Shown here: piece by piece, positions 6,378 to 9,093 of the stretch
Position numbering within the stretch: position 1 is the stretch's first letter
Layout: the number at the start of each line of letters is the position of its first letter
Position numbers and translations under genes: made by a program
NCBI GenBank assembly: GCA_934654815.1
Contig: CAKUGU010000058.1
Location: 1 to 9,093 of the forward strand
Reading direction: 5' to 3'
Length of the DNA stretch: 9,093 nt
Origin: an uncultured Ellagibacter sp.
GTDB taxonomy: Bacteria > Actinomycetota > Coriobacteriia > Coriobacteriales > Eggerthellaceae
Notes under the pieces: model-generated
Database searches by the model: none
Told to the model about the DNA's origin: nothing
What the model saw: the letters and a program-made list of their open reading frames with translations, nothing else

Positions 6378-8435
6378 ATGAAGCTATCCCAAAGAATCGC
6401 CCGGGCCTTCTTGGTGCCGGTGCTTGCGGCATCGCTTGCGCCGATAGCCGCGACGAGCGCATTTGCCCAGGAGTCGTTTTCCCATAGCGACTTCATCGAG
6501 ACGGAGCAACCCGAGCTCACACAAGAGACCAAGGATTTGATCTCGGCGTACCAGAAAGACCCATCGGAAGAGAACTACCTAGCCCTTCGCGATATGGTTA
6601 TCGCGAACTACAACGCCGTGCTCGACCGCAAGGAGCAAAAGCTCGACGAGCTGCGCGAGGAGACGGCAGGCAAGCCGGGCGGCGAGGAAACGGTCGCCGA
6701 GATGGAAGACATCGTGCAGGATATGTACGCGACATATTGGAATCGCATTAATTCCAGCATGCTGCGCTTCACCGATGAGCGTCTTTTGAAGTGGAAGACG
6801 GCCAACGCCGCGCAGTACGACTTCATCCCCGTCATGGGGGCGGGGCAGAGCATCTACGTGAGCCGCACCCCCGTGACGAACGCCCAATACGCCGCCTACC
6901 TCGAAGCGACCGGAGCGCAACCCCCCGCGAACTGGGGCGACGGCACGCATGAGGGCGACGCCGACCTTCCCGTCAACTATGTTTCCTGCGAGGATGCGCA
7001 GGCGTACTGCGCATGGCTCACCGAGCAGGACGGCGAAAACACCTACCGTTTGCCCAACGAGAGCGAATGGGAGCTTGCGGCGGGGCACATGCCCAAAGAC
7101 GCCGACTTCAACTGCGACGTTGCCGACGGGCGCGTGTCGGTCTACGAATACGACGGCATCACGCGCGGCGCGCACGGAGCGATCGACTTCTGGGGCAACG
7201 TATGGGAATGGACCTCGACGGTCCGCGACAGCGGAGGCGACGACGCAGACGCGCTACTTGGCGTGAAGGGCGGCGCCTGGAACAGCGAACGCACCGATTG
7301 CCGCACCGAAAACCGTAAGGAAGGCCGCTACGCCTCCGTAGGCTACGCCGACGTCGGGTTCCGCGTGATCAAGGTGAAAAGCGGCGACGAACCCGACCTG
7401 AGCGTCGAGTTGGCAACGCTGCCCGCGCCTCAGGTCGCCGCGACCGCGGACTCAAGCAGCATCACGCTTTCATGGGAGCCCGTCGACGGTGCGAATCAAT
7501 ACCAGCTCTTCGAGTACTTCGCCGACACGGGGCTCATCGAGATGAAGAGCACGACGGACGCCACGTCGGCAACCTTTGACGGGCTCGAGCCGGGAAGCAC
7601 GCACAGCTACATCGTGCAGCCCATCTCCCACGTTCAGATCGCCGACAACGTTTCCGCCGAATACGCAGTGTCGGCGACCTGCAACGACAAGGAGAGCGCG
7701 ACTCCTCCCGGCGCAGGCGAAAGCGGAAGCGAAGCCGGCGGCTCGGGCGAAGCGGGCAATGCGGGCAATGCGGGCGAAGATGCGCCCGCAGCCTCGCTTT
7801 CCCTCATAAACGCAGGCGGGCTTGACTGCTGGCTGTACTCCCCCGAAAACGCGAGTGAAAATGCGCCGCTCATCGTGTACCTGCACGGCGTCACCGGCAA
7901 GGGCGACGACCCCAACGCCATGCTTTCGGCAGACGACTTCGCCCGCTGGCTTTCCGACGGGACGCTCGGAGACATTCCGGCCTACGTACTTATGCCGCAA
8001 GCGCCTGCGACGGCGCGCGACTGGACGACGCTCAGCAGCAACGTCATCGCAGCAACCGAGGAAGTGAAGTCAGCCTACCCGATCGACCCCGCCAACGTGA
8101 GCCTCACCGGGTTCAGCATGGGCGGCACGGGGACGTGGAGCATCGCCGCCGCCAATCCCGGCGAGTTCGTGCGCATCGCGCCTTGCAGCGGCGGCGTCAG
8201 GGGCAAGAAAACCGCGCTTTCCGCACTTGGAGACACCCCCGTGAGGGCCTTCGTCGGAACGGACGACGAAGTGGTGAACCCGCAGTCGTCCCTCGATTTG
8301 GTGGGCAAGCTGGCCGCCTTAGGATCCGACGCCGAAATCACGGCTTTCGATGGCGCAACGCACACCGATGTTCCCGAGCTTGCGTATCTCGATGAGAAGA
8401 TCGGCCTGATCAGCTGGCTTATCGGTCAGGAGTAG
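6378..8435 (+). CDS. Secreted FGE-like (SUMF1)-FN3-alpha/beta-hydrolase fusion protein
   Basis: This 685-residue exported protein starts at ATG 6378 with AGGAG 5 nt upstream. A Sec signal peptide with cleavage after AFA (30/31) is followed by a charged helical region (about 35-145). A SUMF1/FGE-like domain at about 148-333 shows TPVTNAQYAAYL, RLPNESEWELAA (224-235), GNVWEW (273-278), KGGAW (297-301) and GFR (327-329). C308 aligns with the first catalytic cysteine of FGE, but the second position is R313. A fibronectin type III domain spans about 349-435, and a Gly/Ala/Glu/Ser-rich linker about 442-470. The C-terminal alpha/beta-hydrolase (about 473-684) resembles secreted PHB-depolymerase/feruloyl-esterase-like enzymes. 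It has YLHG (501-504), nucleophile S580 in GFSMG, probable acid D630 and H662. No membrane anchor or sortase signal follows. The esterase substrate and the role of the FGE-like domain are unknown. It is divergent from the two-component genes. Confidence 0.9.
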   Translation: MKLSQRIARAFLVPVLAASLAPIAATSAFAQESFSHSDFIETEQPELTQETKDLISAYQKDPSEENYLALRDMVIANYNAVLDRKEQKLDELREETAGKPGGEETVAEMEDIVQDMYATYWNRINSSMLRFTDERLLKWKTANAAQYDFIPVMGAGQSIYVSRTPVTNAQYAAYLEATGAQPPANWGDGTHEGDADLPVNYVSCEDAQAYCAWLTEQDGENTYRLPNESEWELAAGHMPKDADFNCDVADGRVSVYEYDGITRGAHGAIDFWGNVWEWTSTVRDSGGDDADALLGVKGGAWNSERTDCRTENRKEGRYASVGYADVGFRVIKVKSGDEPDLSVELATLPAPQVAATADSSSITLSWEPVDGANQYQLFEYFADTGLIEMKSTTDATSATFDGLEPGSTHSYIVQPISHVQIADNVSAEYAVSATCNDKESATPPGAGESGSEAGGSGEAGNAGNAGEDAPAASLSLINAGGLDCWLYSPENASENAPLIVYLHGVTGKGDDPNAMLSADDFARWLSDGTLGDIPAYVLMPQAPATARDWTTLSSNVIAATEEVKSAYPIDPANVSLTGFSMGGTGTWSIAAANPGEFVRIAPCSGGVRGKKTALSALGDTPVRAFVGTDDEVVNPQSSLDLVGKLAALGSDAEITAFDGATHTDVPELAYLDEKIGLISWLIGQE
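7752..7778 (+). repeat. 9-bp in-frame repeat in the protein linker
   Basis: GCGGGCAAT occurs twice in tandem, followed by a variant GCGGGCGAA, encoding Ala-Gly-Asn, Ala-Gly-Asn, Ala-Gly-Glu. It lies in the low-complexity linker between the FN3 and hydrolase domains and would allow linker length to change by slippage without a frameshift. Confidence 0.7.
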
Positions 8436-8517
8436 GGAACTATGCGCCATGCGCATTCCGGCCGATTGACCGCAAACGCACACGGCGAGATGGACCTTCC
8501 GCATGCTTTCGCGAGAT

Positions 8518-8555
8518 GCGCCCGCTTCGAGTACAATAAAACTCGAAGCGGGCGC
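8518..8555 (+). terminator. Perfect 15-bp inverted repeat, possible U-tract-less terminator
   Basis: GCGCCCGCTTCGAGT (8518-8532) and its exact reverse complement (8541-8555) surround an 8-nt loop. It lies 82 nt after the stop of the fusion-protein gene and 43 nt before moaE. There is no T run after it on either strand, so it is not a canonical intrinsic terminator. It shares the 11-mer AGATGCGCCCG with the clear hom terminator in the same transcript-relative position, which favours a terminator role. The loop, however, contains a TACAAT -10-like box, so an operator or leader-hairpin role for moaE is also possible. Confidence 0.5.
8532..8537 (+). promoter_or_regulatory. Candidate -10 box of moaE inside the hairpin loop
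   Basis: TACAAT (TANNNT, one mismatch to consensus) overlaps the last base of the left arm and the loop of the 15-bp inverted repeat. Transcription would begin near 8544 and give a leader of about 55 nt. No -35 match is seen. No other promoter candidate was found between 8436 and 8598. Confidence 0.3.
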
Positions 8556-8598
8556 TTGGGGAAGAGCGCTCCGATCCCTAACATTTTGGAGGATGCAT

Positions 8599-8994
8599 AT
8601 GTCCAAACCGGAACCGTCTATGGATCAATGGCTTAAAGAAGCCAAGGCCGATCCGAAAGCCGCGCAGTGCGGCATGTTCTTGTGTCACAACGGCGTGGTG
8701 CGCATCACGCCGAAGAAGCAGGTGCGCGAAGGCGTCGAGGGTCTGGGAGACGTCGCGCAAGTCGAGTTCTCCTACGACGCCGAGGGCGTTGCCGCAGCCG
8801 AGGCCGAGGCTTTGACCTGGCCGGGCGTGTACTACGTACGCACCTGGCTCAACGAGGGCGCGCTTAACGTGGGCGACTCGATCATGTACGTCATGATCGG
8901 CGCCGACATCCGCCCGCGCTGCATCGACGCGCTGCAGAAGCTCGTCGGCAAGATCAAGAACGACCTCGTGGTGGAAAAGGAAATCTACGCGTAG
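8599..8994 (+). CDS. moaE: MoaE-family molybdopterin synthase catalytic subunit-like protein
   Basis: MoaE, with the sulfur carrier MoaD, inserts the dithiolene sulfurs into cyclic pyranopterin monophosphate during molybdenum cofactor synthesis. The protein has 131 residues, shorter than the roughly 150 of E. coli MoaE. It resembles the short forms of strict anaerobes. HNGVVR at 30-35 corresponds to the family GTVR with its conserved arginine. WLNEGALNVGDSIMYVMI (83-100) matches the MoaE hairpin with xGxLxxGD. K120 and K127 have the same 7-residue spacing as the catalytic lysines K119 and K126 of E. coli MoaE. The ATG at 8599 has GGAGGA just upstream; an in-frame ATG at 8593 lies too close to that site. 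No other Moco gene is in the window, so the partner MoaD is not visible. A heptamer repeat begins at the last base of the stop codon. Confidence 0.75.
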   Translation: MSKPEPSMDQWLKEAKADPKAAQCGMFLCHNGVVRITPKKQVREGVEGLGDVAQVEFSYDAEGVAAAEAEALTWPGVYYVRTWLNEGALNVGDSIMYVMIGADIRPRCIDALQKLVGKIKNDLVVEKEIYA

Positions 8995-9093
8995 GGAGCC
9001 GGGAGCCGGGAGCCACGAGCCACGAGCCACGAGCCACGAGCCACGAGCCACGAGCCACGAGCCACGAGCCACGAGCCACGAGCCACGAGCCAC
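8994..9093. repeat. Heptanucleotide tandem repeat, runs off the right edge
   Basis: Three units of GGGAGCC (8994-9014) are followed by eleven exact units of ACGAGCC (9015-9091) and two further bases. The array starts at the final G of the moaE stop codon and its right end is outside the window. The units are identical within each block, which suggests recent expansion by slippage or an assembly-sensitive locus. As 7 is not a multiple of 3, all frames on a strand read the same 7-residue peptide and none contains a stop, so spurious open frames run through it. Confidence 0.95.

Noticed and set aside
6188..6532. Upstream extension of the response regulator to an ATG at 6217 or beyond
   Set aside because: The extension precedes the receiver domain without any similarity, lacks a ribosome site, and the 6217 ATG falls within the likely -10 box.
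8436..8598. Moco riboswitch before moaE
   Set aside because: Hairpins exist, but I could not match them to the known Moco motif by eye. A covariance search would decide.
8442..8636. A small plus-strand frame between the fusion gene and moaE
   Set aside because: It runs through the 15-bp hairpin and overlaps moaE out of frame. There is no convincing ribosome site or recognisable protein.
8578..9093. A minus-strand frame with a repeated ARGSWLV peptide
   Set aside because: The peptide repeat is a by-product of the stop-free heptamer array, and the rest is antisense to moaE.

Overview
This is a GC-rich stretch of bacterial chromosome. GC-rich third codon positions are strong enough to create a spurious open frame of nearly 3 kb opposite two real genes. 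The gene content (meso-diaminopimelate decarboxylase, non-mevalonate isoprenoid synthesis, an OmpR-type two-component pair, a short anaerobe-type MoaE) and the protein style suggest a high-GC actinobacterium of the Coriobacteriia, most like the gut Eggerthellaceae. The taxonomic guess is inference from style, not a database match.

Left part (1-3855, all minus strand): three housekeeping genes. lysA and hom lie 15 nt apart and form an operon for two branches of the aspartate family, ending in a clear intrinsic terminator at 1146-1181. Behind it comes ispG, truncated by the left edge. It appears to have its own promoter, whose -10 box sits 7 nt before the ATG, so its mRNA is probably leaderless. 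The 176 nt upstream of lysA (3856-4031) hold its ribosome binding site, a weak -10 candidate and a 12-bp CG palindrome.

Middle part (4032-6377, minus strand): an OmpR/PhoB-type response regulator and a membrane sensor kinase, translationally coupled through an ATGA overlap. Their 190-nt upstream region is shared with a divergent gene. It contains a good -10 for the regulator gene, an 11-bp-period direct repeat that could be a regulator site, and an 8-bp dyad close to the divergent gene.

Right part (6378-9093, plus strand): a secreted 685-residue protein joining a helical N-terminal region, an FGE-like (SUMF1 family) domain, a fibronectin type III domain, a low-complexity linker and a C-terminal alpha/beta-hydrolase with an intact Ser-Asp-His triad. 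This is the most unusual item in the window, and its divergent position suggests, but does not prove, control by the two-component system. A perfect 15-bp inverted repeat separates it from a small MoaE-family gene. Directly at the MoaE stop codon begins a heptanucleotide tandem repeat (3 x GGGAGCC, then 11 x ACGAGCC) that runs off the right edge.

No tRNA, rRNA, CRISPR array, insertion sequence or phage gene was seen. No stretch above 300 bases is without a gene.
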